A DNA stretch of 64,000 bases from Chitinophagales bacterium (GTDB lineage Bacteria; Bacteroidota; Bacteroidia; Chitinophagales; LD1), in assembly GCA_026129525.1 (NCBI GenBank), contig JAHCHW010000005.1:248001-312000 (forward strand), in the 5' to 3' direction. Below the pieces are notes generated by a model. That model searched no databases and had not been told where the DNA came from. It worked only from the letters and a program-made list of their open reading frames with translations. Below, one piece after another: positions 35,234 to 44,109 of the stretch (positions are counted from its first letter, which is position 1; the number at the start of each line of letters is the position of its first letter). Both the position numbers and the translations under genes were made by a program.

Positions 35234-37090
35234 ATGTGCGGCATAGCCGGATACTTCAGTAAACAACAAGCCGTAAAACCCGATGAGCTTCGATTAATGA
35301 CGAAATGCATTGCCCATCGCGGACCCGATGCTGACGGTTTTTATTTTAATGAAACAAACACCGTTGGTTTAGGGCACAGGCGCCTAAGTATTATTGACCT
35401 GAGCGAATCGGCAAACCAGCCCATGATTTCGCAGAACGGCAGATATGTAATTGTGTTTAACGGAGAGGTTTACAACTTCCGCGATATAGCAAAGCAGTTA
35501 AACATTCATGCGCGCACGAGTTCCGATACCGAGATAATTTTGGAAGCATTTGCTCAAATGGGGCCAGGTTGTGTGCATCTGTTCAACGGCATGTTTGCCA
35601 TTGCCATTTACGATAATGTGGAAGATGCACTTTACCTGATGCGCGACAGGCTGGGCGTAAAGCCGCTGTATTATTCGGTTACTAATGAAACATTGGTGTT
35701 TGCTTCGGAGATAAAAGCATTGCTAAAATGTAAAAGCATTGCCCAAGGGGCAACCATCAACAAAAATGCCGCTTACACTTTTTTGTATGCCGGATACATT
35801 CCCGAACCATGTACTATCTATAACAACATACAAAAATTCCCTGCGGGCAGTTATGGTGTATTTAACAACGGGAGCTTTCAAATTACTTCCTATTGGAAAC
35901 CCCACGAAAAAATATCCGCAACCGTAACAGAAGATTTTGCTTCGGCAAAAAATCGCTTAAAAGAACTTTTGGAATCATCGGTTCAGTACCGAATGATTAG
36001 CGATGTTCCCTTCGGCACATTTCTGAGCGGAGGCATTGACTCAAGCATTATTACCGCCATTGCTCAAAAAATTTCCGATAAGCCGGTTAATACTTTTTCC
36101 ATCGGTTTTAAAGAGTCGAAATACAACGAAAGCGAATACGCCAAAAATGTATCGCAGTATTTAGGAACAAAACATCACGAGTTTATAGTTACCGAGCAAG
36201 ATGCTTTGGAAATGGTTGACCAAATGCTGAATGCCTACGATGAACCATTTGCCGATTCTTCTGCTTTGCCAACCATGCTGGTTTCGAAACTTGCGCGCCA
36301 GCATGTAACTATGACTTTAAGCGGTGACGGTGGCGATGAACTGTTTATGGGTTATGGGTTTTACAACTGGGCGCAACGCTTGCACCATCCTTTATGGCGA
36401 TTGTTGCGAAAACCCGTTTCCGCTTCGCTTTCACTAATGGGCAATCGTTACAAACGGGCAGGTACGGTTTTCAATTACAAATCGGAAGAGCGAATTAAAA
36501 GCCACATTTTTTCGCAAGAACAATACTTTTTCAGCGAAGAAGAACTAAACAACATGCTGTTGCCGGAATTTTTAGGTGAGCCACAGTTTGAAGAATCGGT
36601 ATCCGGTCTAAAACGCGAACTTTCACCTGTTGAGCAACAGGCGCTTTTTGATATTCGATACTACCTTAAAGATGATTTGCTGGTGAAAGTTGATATTGCC
36701 AGTATGCAGTTCTCCTTGGAAACGCGCACACCGTTTCTCGATTATCGCGTAGTTGAATTTGCTCTAAACGTTTCGGAAAAACTGAAACGAAACAAAGACA
36801 CCTCAAAATATTTACTGAAAGAAGCGCTGTATGATTATGTTCCGAGAGAGTATTTTGAGCGCCCCAAATGGGGCTTCGCCATTCCGCTAAACCAATGGCT
36901 AAAAAATGAACTCGCGTACCTCATCCGCGACTACCTGAATGAAGAAGTGGTTACAAAATGCGGTATAGTAAAATATGCATCAGTAAAGCAATTGATAAGC
37001 CGATTTAATAAAGGGGAAGATTATCTGTATAATCGTTTGTGGGTGCTGATTTTGATGCACCGGTGGTTAGTTAAGAATACTGTGTTGTAA
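35234..37090 (+). CDS. asnB: Asparagine synthase-type glutamine amidotransferase
   Basis: 618 residues: class II glutaminase with Cys2 ('MCGIAGYF', 'AHRGPDADGF'), then the ATP-pyrophosphatase domain 'FLSGGIDSSIITAIA' and 'LSGDGGDELFMGY'. Biochemically it could make asparagine, but inside a glycan cluster such enzymes often amidate uronic acids (WbpS/AsnB-like). The adjacent uronate-pathway dehydrogenase supports that (inference). Confidence 0.92.
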   Translation: MCGIAGYFSKQQAVKPDELRLMTKCIAHRGPDADGFYFNETNTVGLGHRRLSIIDLSESANQPMISQNGRYVIVFNGEVYNFRDIAKQLNIHARTSSDTEIILEAFAQMGPGCVHLFNGMFAIAIYDNVEDALYLMRDRLGVKPLYYSVTNETLVFASEIKALLKCKSIAQGATINKNAAYTFLYAGYIPEPCTIYNNIQKFPAGSYGVFNNGSFQITSYWKPHEKISATVTEDFASAKNRLKELLESSVQYRMISDVPFGTFLSGGIDSSIITAIAQKISDKPVNTFSIGFKESKYNESEYAKNVSQYLGTKHHEFIVTEQDALEMVDQMLNAYDEPFADSSALPTMLVSKLARQHVTMTLSGDGGDELFMGYGFYNWAQRLHHPLWRLLRKPVSASLSLMGNRYKRAGTVFNYKSEERIKSHIFSQEQYFFSEEELNNMLLPEFLGEPQFEESVSGLKRELSPVEQQALFDIRYYLKDDLLVKVDIASMQFSLETRTPFLDYRVVEFALNVSEKLKRNKDTSKYLLKEALYDYVPREYFERPKWGFAIPLNQWLKNELAYLIRDYLNEEVVTKCGIVKYASVKQLISRFNKGEDYLYNRLWVLILMHRWLVKNTVL

Positions 37091-37091
37091 A

Positions 37092-37898
37092 ATGAATTGG
37101 GATTACCTTTTTAGAAAATACACGAGTTCGCTTCGCAGCCTTCCCGATTTTCTGATAGTTGGGGCGCAAAAAGCCGGCACCACTTCGCTGCTGTATTATT
37201 TATCGCAACATCCCGATGTTTACGTTTCACCAAGAAAAGAGATAAACTATTTCAATCTTGAAGTACATCGTCCGTTAAGTGAATACCGGCATTATTTTCC
37301 TCTAAAAATTCAACGGCTGTTCCACAAAAATCTGAAAGCCGGTGAGGCAACTCCCGATTATATGATTTACAGCCAAGTGCCCGAGGCAATTGCTAAGGTA
37401 CTGCCCGATGTGAAAATCATTATGCTGCTTCGCAACCCTGCCGACCGTGTTTTCTCTCACTATGGGCACAACCTTATGATGAAGCGCGAATGGCTAAGCT
37501 TGGAAGATGCGTTGAAATATGAAGATGTGCGCACAGGCAAAGACTACATTGATATTTACAAGTGTAAGAAAGATGCCATTAAGAATTATTCCAACTACAA
37601 CTACAAAGCAAGGGGGCTTTACTACGAACAAGTGGAATGGTTTCTTCAACACATTGATAAAAGCAACTTACTGATATTGCAAAGCGAAGAATTTTTTAAA
37701 AACACGTTGCCATCAGTAAATGAAACCTTGCGTTTTCTGGGTTTGACAGCGGTTAAGTCTTTGAATGCAGAGCCGCAGAATCAGCAACAAGCGAAAGTGG
37801 AAAAGAATGAAAGTATCCGCAACGAGTTGATAAGGTTTTATGAGCCATACAACGAAAAACTTTTTGCTTTGATTGCGAAACGATTTGACTGGAAATAA
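37092..37898 (+). CDS. Sulfotransferase domain protein
   Basis: 268 residues with the PAPS 5'-phosphosulfate loop 'IVGAQKAGTTSLLYYLSQHP' (about 21-40) and the 3'-phosphate motif 'MLLRNPADRVFSHY'. Resembles heparan-type (N-)sulfotransferases acting on carbohydrates. In this cluster it most likely sulfates the surface polysaccharide. It starts two bases after asnB. Confidence 0.9.
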   Translation: MNWDYLFRKYTSSLRSLPDFLIVGAQKAGTTSLLYYLSQHPDVYVSPRKEINYFNLEVHRPLSEYRHYFPLKIQRLFHKNLKAGEATPDYMIYSQVPEAIAKVLPDVKIIMLLRNPADRVFSHYGHNLMMKREWLSLEDALKYEDVRTGKDYIDIYKCKKDAIKNYSNYNYKARGLYYEQVEWFLQHIDKSNLLILQSEEFFKNTLPSVNETLRFLGLTAVKSLNAEPQNQQQAKVEKNESIRNELIRFYEPYNEKLFALIAKRFDWK

Positions 37899-37902
37899 TT
37901 TT

Positions 37903-38844
37903 ATGCCGCCCTTTTTCTCCATTATTATTCCCACTTATAACAGGGCACATTTTATCCGTAAAGCCATTGAAAGTGTTTTAGCGCAAACATTTTCTGATTG
38001 GGAACTTATAGTAGTAGATGACGGCAGCACTGACAATACCAAACAAGTAGTTTTCCAATACACCGATGTACGGATAAAATACATGTATCAGCAAAATGCC
38101 GAGCGGAGTGCTGCACGTAACAACGGAATTAAACAAGCATTGGGCAAATACATCTGCTTTTTAGACAGCGATGATTATTTCTTACCCGAGCGACTTGGTA
38201 ATCTTTATCAATTTCTGATAGAGAAAAACTTTCCTCAAATTTTTATTTACACAGCCAAACAAAATGAAACGGAAGGAACCACTTCTGTTGATAAATCCTA
38301 TAAACCGTTCGAAATCAAAAACGGCTTTATTGACCAAATTATTACCGACATTATCCATTGCCAACAAACTTGTATAGCGGCAACTATTCTGAAAGAAAAT
38401 TTGTTCAACGAGCAATTAACCGTTTCGGAGGATATGGAGTTATGGGTGCGTATAGCCGCTAAACACAAAGTGGTTTGCTTGCCAAACGATTGCTCCGTAG
38501 TTATTGTGCATCACGATAACAGAACTGTTACAAAAACCAATTACGGGCGATTTGTAAAACAACTTGCCTCGCTTAATGTGATGTTCGGCAAACAACATCC
38601 CGGATTTGCCAAGGTAAGCGCTGCAACAAAACGCTTCATGTACAGCTACGTGTACTTTGGAATGGGCAAGTATTATCTTTCAGAAAGCAAACGCCTAAAG
38701 GCTATGCTGTACGTAGGGAAAGCCATCATCAGAAATTTACCAGACACACAAATCAAGCACCGCATTTATGCATTTATCCAGTGTTGCAACATTTTCCGAA
38801 CTTCGCATCAAACACTTCACCTCATAGAACATGGGTATATTTAA
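37903..38844 (+). CDS. Glycosyltransferase family 2
   Basis: 313 residues from ATG 37903. GT-A fold with 'FSIIIPTYNRAHFIRKAIES', 'ELIVVDDGSTDNT' and the DxD-like 'CFLDSDDYFLPERL'. A helical C-terminal part of about 90 residues follows. Inverting transferase acting on the growing glycan. The next gene starts inside its last 14 bases. Confidence 0.93.
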   Translation: MPPFFSIIIPTYNRAHFIRKAIESVLAQTFSDWELIVVDDGSTDNTKQVVFQYTDVRIKYMYQQNAERSAARNNGIKQALGKYICFLDSDDYFLPERLGNLYQFLIEKNFPQIFIYTAKQNETEGTTSVDKSYKPFEIKNGFIDQIITDIIHCQQTCIAATILKENLFNEQLTVSEDMELWVRIAAKHKVVCLPNDCSVVIVHHDNRTVTKTNYGRFVKQLASLNVMFGKQHPGFAKVSAATKRFMYSYVYFGMGKYYLSESKRLKAMLYVGKAIIRNLPDTQIKHRIYAFIQCCNIFRTSHQTLHLIEHGYI

Positions 38845-39394
38845 AGGGATCAGAAAACTTGCTTCTCAGGCATACCGTTTTTTCTACCCGCTCTCATTGG
38901 TGGAAGTTTATAAAAGAATGGGGGTAAAAATCGGCAGCAATTGCCATTTTCAGTTTGATGTGGTAATAGACCACTCGCACTATTGGTTGATTGAAATTGG
39001 CGATAATGTTACACTTGCGCCTCGGGTACACCTTCTGGCGCACGATGCCAGCACCAAACTGCATTTAAACTACACCCGCATTGGCAAAGTAAAAATCGGT
39101 AACAATGTTTTTGTAGGTGCAGGCAGCATTGTTCTGCCTGGGGTTACCATTGGTAACAACTGCGTTATTGGTGCCGGCAGCGTAGTGAGCAAATCTATTC
39201 CCGAAAACTCGGTAGCAGCCGGAAACCCCTGTAAAGTGGTAAACACATTAGATCACTTTCTGAAAAACAGAAAAGAAGAATTTGTATTGGCTCCTAAGTT
39301 TGATGAGTCGTTTACTTTACGCGGAAATATTGATAGAAAAAAGATGGATGAAATGCTACAAGCTATTGGAAACAATTATGGTTATGTTGTTTAA
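38831..39394 (+). CDS. Hexapeptide-repeat acyltransferase (WbbJ-like)
   Basis: 187 residues with left-handed beta-helix repeats ('IGDNVTLAPRVHLLAHDAS', 'IGNNVFVGAGSIVLPGVT', 'VIGAGSVVSKSIPENSVAA'), the usual mark of O-acetyltransferases for surface sugars. Overlaps the GT2 gene by 14 bases, so it is part of the same transcript. Confidence 0.9.
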   Translation: MGIFKGIRKLASQAYRFFYPLSLVEVYKRMGVKIGSNCHFQFDVVIDHSHYWLIEIGDNVTLAPRVHLLAHDASTKLHLNYTRIGKVKIGNNVFVGAGSIVLPGVTIGNNCVIGAGSVVSKSIPENSVAAGNPCKVVNTLDHFLKNRKEEFVLAPKFDESFTLRGNIDRKKMDEMLQAIGNNYGYVV

Positions 39395-39406
39395 CCGGAG
39401 CTAAGA

Positions 39407-40546
39407 ATGCGTATTGTACAGATTGTTCCTACGCTGAAGCGTGGCGGTGCGGAAAGGCTTTGCGTTGATATTTGTCAACACTTAACGTTAAAAGGTGCGA
39501 TTGTTAAACTGGTTACATTTCACAAACAAAACGAGTTTAATTATGACCTGTCAACGTTTGAAACATCGCAGCTATCGGCATCAGTTCATTTGTCGGTTTC
39601 AAAACCGAATAGTTTTTGCACCCAATCGCTCCAACAATTTATAGCTGCATTTAAACCGGATATTATTCACAGCCATTTATTCGAATCGGAAATTGTATCG
39701 CGCAGCCTATCTTATCCCCGCGCCAAATGGTTTACCCACTGCCACGATAATATGCGGCAGTTCGAAACGCTTCATTGCAATACTTTGTTCAGCAAGAAAA
39801 AACTAACCGAGTTTTACGAACGCTTTTATTTGCTGAACCGCTACCGCAAAAACGGAGGTAATCATTTTATAGCCGTATCAAAAGATACCGAAGCATACTT
39901 TAACCGAGTACTGCCGAAAGACTTGCGAAAAGTTACGCTGTTGCATAACGGAGTAAACATTTCAAATTTTACGCGACCTCAAAATCATAATAGAAGACGC
40001 ACCGCTTTGCTTGAACTGGTAACCACCGGAAGTTTGGTGGACAACAAAAACCAGTCGTTTTTGATTGATGTGGCTAATGAACTCAAATTGCGTGGAGTTG
40101 ATGTTCGTCTTCACATTCTTGGGGGTGGGGTAAACAAAGAACGATTACAAACAAAAATTGAACAACTAAATCTGAACAATCAAGTTTCGATGCATGGAGT
40201 GGTAAACAATGTGGCGGAGTTTCTCTGGAATGCCGATGTGTATGTGCATGCCTCTTTATCCGAATCGTTCGGGCTGGTATTTGTTGAAGCCATGGCTGCC
40301 GGATTGCCCGTAGTTTCATTAGACGCGAGAGGCAACCGCGACATTATTCAAAACGATATTAACGGATACATACTCGCAGAGCAAAGCGTAAAAGAGTTTG
40401 CCGATAAAGCAGAATTGCTTTTTACCAACAAACAAAAGTATGCCGATATGAGCCGCCATGCTTTGGAAACAGCAAAACAGTTTGACATTGTAAACTACAC
40501 TGACAAATTGCTCAACCTCTATCAAGCAGCATTAGAAGGCAAATAG
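39407..40546 (+). CDS. Glycosyltransferase family 4
   Basis: 379 residues, GT-B fold: N-terminal 'IVPTLKRGGAERLCVDICQHL' (glycine-rich acceptor loop), 'TTGSLVDNKNQSFLIDVANEL' and the donor site 'ASLSESFGLVFVEAMAAGLPVVSLD'. Last plus-strand gene of the glycan cluster; its stop is seven bases from the convergent GH3 gene. Confidence 0.92.
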   Translation: MRIVQIVPTLKRGGAERLCVDICQHLTLKGAIVKLVTFHKQNEFNYDLSTFETSQLSASVHLSVSKPNSFCTQSLQQFIAAFKPDIIHSHLFESEIVSRSLSYPRAKWFTHCHDNMRQFETLHCNTLFSKKKLTEFYERFYLLNRYRKNGGNHFIAVSKDTEAYFNRVLPKDLRKVTLLHNGVNISNFTRPQNHNRRRTALLELVTTGSLVDNKNQSFLIDVANELKLRGVDVRLHILGGGVNKERLQTKIEQLNLNNQVSMHGVVNNVAEFLWNADVYVHASLSESFGLVFVEAMAAGLPVVSLDARGNRDIIQNDINGYILAEQSVKEFADKAELLFTNKQKYADMSRHALETAKQFDIVNYTDKLLNLYQAALEGK

Positions 40547-40553
40547 TAATCGT

Positions 40554-43500
40554 TTACTTAACCAACGCTTTGTAAATCGCCTCCTGTAAATCGGAGCGAA
40601 CGCTCAACTTCACCAACAAGTTGTTATCGGCATTCGGATAAACGCGATTACTGAGGAAAATGTAAATGAGATTGTTATCCGGATCGGCCCATACACAAGT
40701 GCCCGTAAACCCTGTATGCCCGAATACTGAAAGCGGAACACCATCGTAACAAGGCGAAGGTTTGCTTACATCCGGCTCGGGCTTATCAAACCCGTAACCT
40801 CTGCGCGAAATTTTTGACTGGCGGGCTGTAAACAACTCAACGGTTGATTCTTTCAAAATTTGTTTACCGTTATACGTTCCTCCATTCAACAGCATTTGAA
40901 AAAGCTGCGCTAAGTCGAACGCATTGCCAAACAAACCTGCATGTCCGGCAACTCCGCCATACATAGCTGCTCCGGGGTCGTGCACATAACCGCGCACAAT
41001 TTGTTTGCGGAAAAATGTATCGTTCTCTGTTGGTGCTATTCGCTGCCGGTCGAATTGCCGAAGCGGATTAAACATAAGCCTGCTTAAGCCAAGCGGCTCG
41101 TAAAATATTTTGTTCACATAAACATCCAACGGCTCGTTGGTTACCGCTTCCACAATCTTTTGCAGAATGTAAAAATCCAAATCGCTGTAAACGTATTTTG
41201 GCTTATCATCTACTTCCGAAAAAACCATTTTATGCCACATGCTGTCGGGATAGTCGTTTCTTAAAAACAAACTGTCGGCTACTTGCACGCTGAAACCCGC
41301 CTCCGGAATTTTGCGGTAATACTTTTCGGCATTATCCTTCATGGTTTCTTTCCAGAAAACAAGAAAAGGTTTCAAGCCCGCCTGATGTGTCAAAATATCT
41401 TTCAATTTAAGATTGCGGATAGTTGCCCCATGCGGTAAGTGCAAATATTCGTGCACCTTATCGTTCAGGTCAATTTTTTTCTCCTCATACAATTTCATTA
41501 TCGCCAATGTGGTAGCGGCAACTTTTGTAATGGAAGCCATATCATAAATGTCGGTAGGCTGAGTGCCGTCATTCAGTTCATAAGTTTTGTTGCCATAGGT
41601 TTTGTTCAGCAACACTTTTCCGTCTTTGGCAACCAACAACTGGCATCCGGGAAATGCTTTTTTGCCGATGGCTGTCTTTACAATGTCGTCCATCTTTTTG
41701 AAAACATCGGCAGGCAAGCCCGCTTCTTCGGGCGAAGAAAGTTTAAGGCGATAAATGGTATCGGAAATATAGCCCGCACCTTCCGCTAAATTTTTTGAGG
41801 CGGTAACCGGCAGGCGACCGGTAACTTTTTGTGCGCCAAACAATGCATTGGCTGCGGCAAGGTTGCTTAGAGCAGTTTCTTCGTAAGCGCAAACCAACCA
41901 GGGGATGTATTCAAAAAACCGCAGCGCGTACGGGTTGCCGAAAATAACCGCCACCACTTTTGTTCTGCCCGAAAGCTGCTCCACAAACTTTCGGGTTTCT
42001 TCGGTTACGTTGTAGTCGCGATTGGCAAGGCGCACCATGGCGTGCAGGTCAACAATTACAACATCGAATCTTGCGAGCGTATCAATAAGCGCATACAGAG
42101 CAGTGCTGTGTTCGTTGGGCTGATTGAACAACTGCATTTCGGCATATTGGAAAATACGGTTTTGGAACACTGAAAACCCGTTGCAGCCTATAGAAAGCGA
42201 AGCAATTTTTTTGTCCGCTATATTTTTTAAGGGCAACATCTCGTCCTGATTGGCAGCTATGGTAATCGCTTTCTCCAATAATTGTCTGCGTAAACTTTGA
42301 GCCGATGCGGGATTTATATCGGCATACAAATTCTCTGTCTTTATCTCCTGCTTTGCATTTAGCCCTAAGAGATATTTATATGCCAACACCTTTTTAACGC
42401 GTTGCTCTAATTCAATTGATGAAATCACTCCGCTATCGGCAGCCATTTTAATCTTTGCAATTCCCTTTGCAGCATCTTCGCTAAACACCAGTATATCGCA
42501 ACCCGCCATAAACGCAATAGAATCCACCGTTCCGGGTTTGTAGTATTTGCTTACGCCTTTCATGTTCAGCGCATCGGAAAACACAAGCCCTGCGTAGCCA
42601 AGCGAATCTTTGAGCAGATTAGTAGTAATAGCTTTTGAAACCGAAGCAGCCGAGCCTTTTGCGGTGTCTAATGCGGGAATATTTAAGTGCGCCACCATTA
42701 CGCTGCCCACTCCGTTGTTGAACAGAATTTTGAAAGGATAGAGTTCAAACGAATCAATACTCGCAGCCGATTTGGTAACGCTCGGCAACTCTTTATGCGA
42801 ATCTTTATCGGTATCGCCATGCCCGGGAAAATGTTTGGCGCAGGCAAGCACGCCTTCATCCTGCAAACCGTTGGCATACTCCATTGCTTTAAGCGCCACC
42901 TTGTATTTGTTTTCGCCAAAACTGCGCTCGTTAATTACAGGGTTATTCGGATTGTTGTTTACATCTACACACGGAGCAAAGTTTATGTTAACCCCAATGC
43001 GCCTGCATTCGCGCCCTATGGCTTTCCCCATTTCGTAAATGAGTGTATTGTCGTCAATAGCGCCAAGTGTCATTTGTTTGGGATACAGAATAGTGGAATC
43101 TAACCGCATACTCAGCCCCCATTCGCCATCAATAGCTATAAAACAATTCACCTTCGATGAGTCCTGTAGTTTTTGCGTCCACTGTGCTTGTGCCGTTGGG
43201 CTGCCTTTAAAAAAAATAACTCCGCCCGCATTGCCGCGCTTAATTTGCGCCAGCACCGAATCCATATTGTATTCTTTCCCCTGTGTGTAAGCCGCCAGCA
43301 TAAAAACCTGACCAATGCGCTCTTCGGTGCTTAAGGTGGTGTAAACCGAATCAACCCATTTTACGCAGGCAGTATTTTGCTTCCAACTTAAAAAGTCGGG
43401 CAATTGGGCTGATACGAATGAAGAGAAAAACAGGCTTATGGAAGAAACTAAACACCAATAGAACAAACCACAGCCGTTTTCGCCTGTCATCTGTCGTTTG

Positions 43501-43571
43501 TCATCTGTCATCTCATCCATCTCCATTGCGAAAGAGCAAAATAGCTGCCAATAGCAACTATAATGCATCAA
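40554..43571 (-). CDS. GH3 beta-N-acetylhexosaminidase fused to beta-lactamase-family serine hydrolase
   Basis: 1005 residues from the longest start. GH3 domain (about 75-420) has the NagZ-type 'KHFPGHGDTDKDSH' (246-259); a GH3 C-terminal alpha/beta domain follows; the last ~390 residues are a class C beta-lactamase/PBP-like domain with S-x-x-K as 'SITK' and a Tyr-Ser-Asp ('VYSDLDF') second motif. This fusion is common in Bacteroidota and probably trims peptidoglycan or amidated glycans in the periplasm. The start is uncertain: ATGs at 43571, 43526, 43511 and 43490 all precede the signal peptide ('SSISLFFSSFVSAQ'), and the DNA there is a 7-nt tandem repeat. Confidence 0.9.
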   Translation of the reverse strand: MMHYSCYWQLFCSFAMEMDEMTDDKRQMTGENGCGLFYWCLVSSISLFFSSFVSAQLPDFLSWKQNTACVKWVDSVYTTLSTEERIGQVFMLAAYTQGKEYNMDSVLAQIKRGNAGGVIFFKGSPTAQAQWTQKLQDSSKVNCFIAIDGEWGLSMRLDSTILYPKQMTLGAIDDNTLIYEMGKAIGRECRRIGVNINFAPCVDVNNNPNNPVINERSFGENKYKVALKAMEYANGLQDEGVLACAKHFPGHGDTDKDSHKELPSVTKSAASIDSFELYPFKILFNNGVGSVMVAHLNIPALDTAKGSAASVSKAITTNLLKDSLGYAGLVFSDALNMKGVSKYYKPGTVDSIAFMAGCDILVFSEDAAKGIAKIKMAADSGVISSIELEQRVKKVLAYKYLLGLNAKQEIKTENLYADINPASAQSLRRQLLEKAITIAANQDEMLPLKNIADKKIASLSIGCNGFSVFQNRIFQYAEMQLFNQPNEHSTALYALIDTLARFDVVIVDLHAMVRLANRDYNVTEETRKFVEQLSGRTKVVAVIFGNPYALRFFEYIPWLVCAYEETALSNLAAANALFGAQKVTGRLPVTASKNLAEGAGYISDTIYRLKLSSPEEAGLPADVFKKMDDIVKTAIGKKAFPGCQLLVAKDGKVLLNKTYGNKTYELNDGTQPTDIYDMASITKVAATTLAIMKLYEEKKIDLNDKVHEYLHLPHGATIRNLKLKDILTHQAGLKPFLVFWKETMKDNAEKYYRKIPEAGFSVQVADSLFLRNDYPDSMWHKMVFSEVDDKPKYVYSDLDFYILQKIVEAVTNEPLDVYVNKIFYEPLGLSRLMFNPLRQFDRQRIAPTENDTFFRKQIVRGYVHDPGAAMYGGVAGHAGLFGNAFDLAQLFQMLLNGGTYNGKQILKESTVELFTARQSKISRRGYGFDKPEPDVSKPSPCYDGVPLSVFGHTGFTGTCVWADPDNNLIYIFLSNRVYPNADNNLLVKLSVRSDLQEAIYKALVK
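43485..43512. repeat. 7-nt tandem repeat TGTCATC at the GH3 gene N-terminus
   Basis: Four units at 43485, 43492 (TGTCGTT), 43499 and 43506. Read on minus it codes for the hydrophilic 'DEMTDDKRQMTG' segment ahead of the signal peptide, so either the gene starts within the repeat or the repeat extends the N-region. Confidence 0.65.
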
Positions 43572-43607
43572 CGACTTTTCTACTGTTTTATGTTGATTGA
43601 AAAATAC

Positions 43608-44050
43608 CTCTCACTTCTCGCGAAAACCCCTCACCGTTACAGCCGTTTCCTCTCTGTGCCCGTTGTTAAAAAAGTTTAACTTCGTCCGCTTTTTAAGGGG
43701 GGTAGTAATATTTGCAATCCTCAAAAAAATCAACCATAAAATGATGAAGAAAATTCAGGGCTTGTTTTTGCTTTTCTTTTTAACCGTTCAGGCTTTTGCC
43801 CAACTACCCAACGATAACCGCACACTTTTTACGGTAGGTAACGAATCGGTTACGGTTGGCGAGTTTGAATACGTGTACAACAAAAACAATGTAAACAATC
43901 AGGCAGACTACAGCCTTAAAAGTCTGAGCGATTATTTAACGCTCTATCAAAACTTCCGCCTAAAAGTAAAAGAGGCGGAAGCTATGCAGTTAGACACCAT
44001 CAGCAGTTTGAAAAACGAACTGGAAGGCTACCGCAAGCAGTTGGCAAAAA
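43608..44050 (+). repeat. Direct repeat, left copy (PPIase promoter plus 5' coding part)
   Basis: About 440 bp nearly identical to 51628-52066 at a constant offset of 8016 bases. It contains the upstream region ending in a run 'CCCGTTGTTAAAAAAG', the G6 tract, and the first ~103 codons of the PPIase gene. Homology stops a few bases before the RAYT hairpin. Confidence 0.9.
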
Positions 44051-44109
44051 TCCGCTCTTCGACATGTTCCGCAGGGCATGTCGAAGAAGAGATGAGACAG
44101 GATTTCTAA
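43741..44109 (+). pseudogene. Truncated 5' copy of the parvulin-type PPIase gene
   Basis: Starts at ATG 43741 with an intact signal peptide and ~103 codons matching the gene at 51757 except for six or so residues (for example positions 13, 17, 18 and 28). It then passes into the left hairpins of the RAYT element, adding 'IRSSTCSAGHVEEEMRQDF' and a stop supplied by the inner hairpin loop. Both parvulin domains are missing, so it has no isomerase activity. If translated it would be a short exported fragment. Confidence 0.88.
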
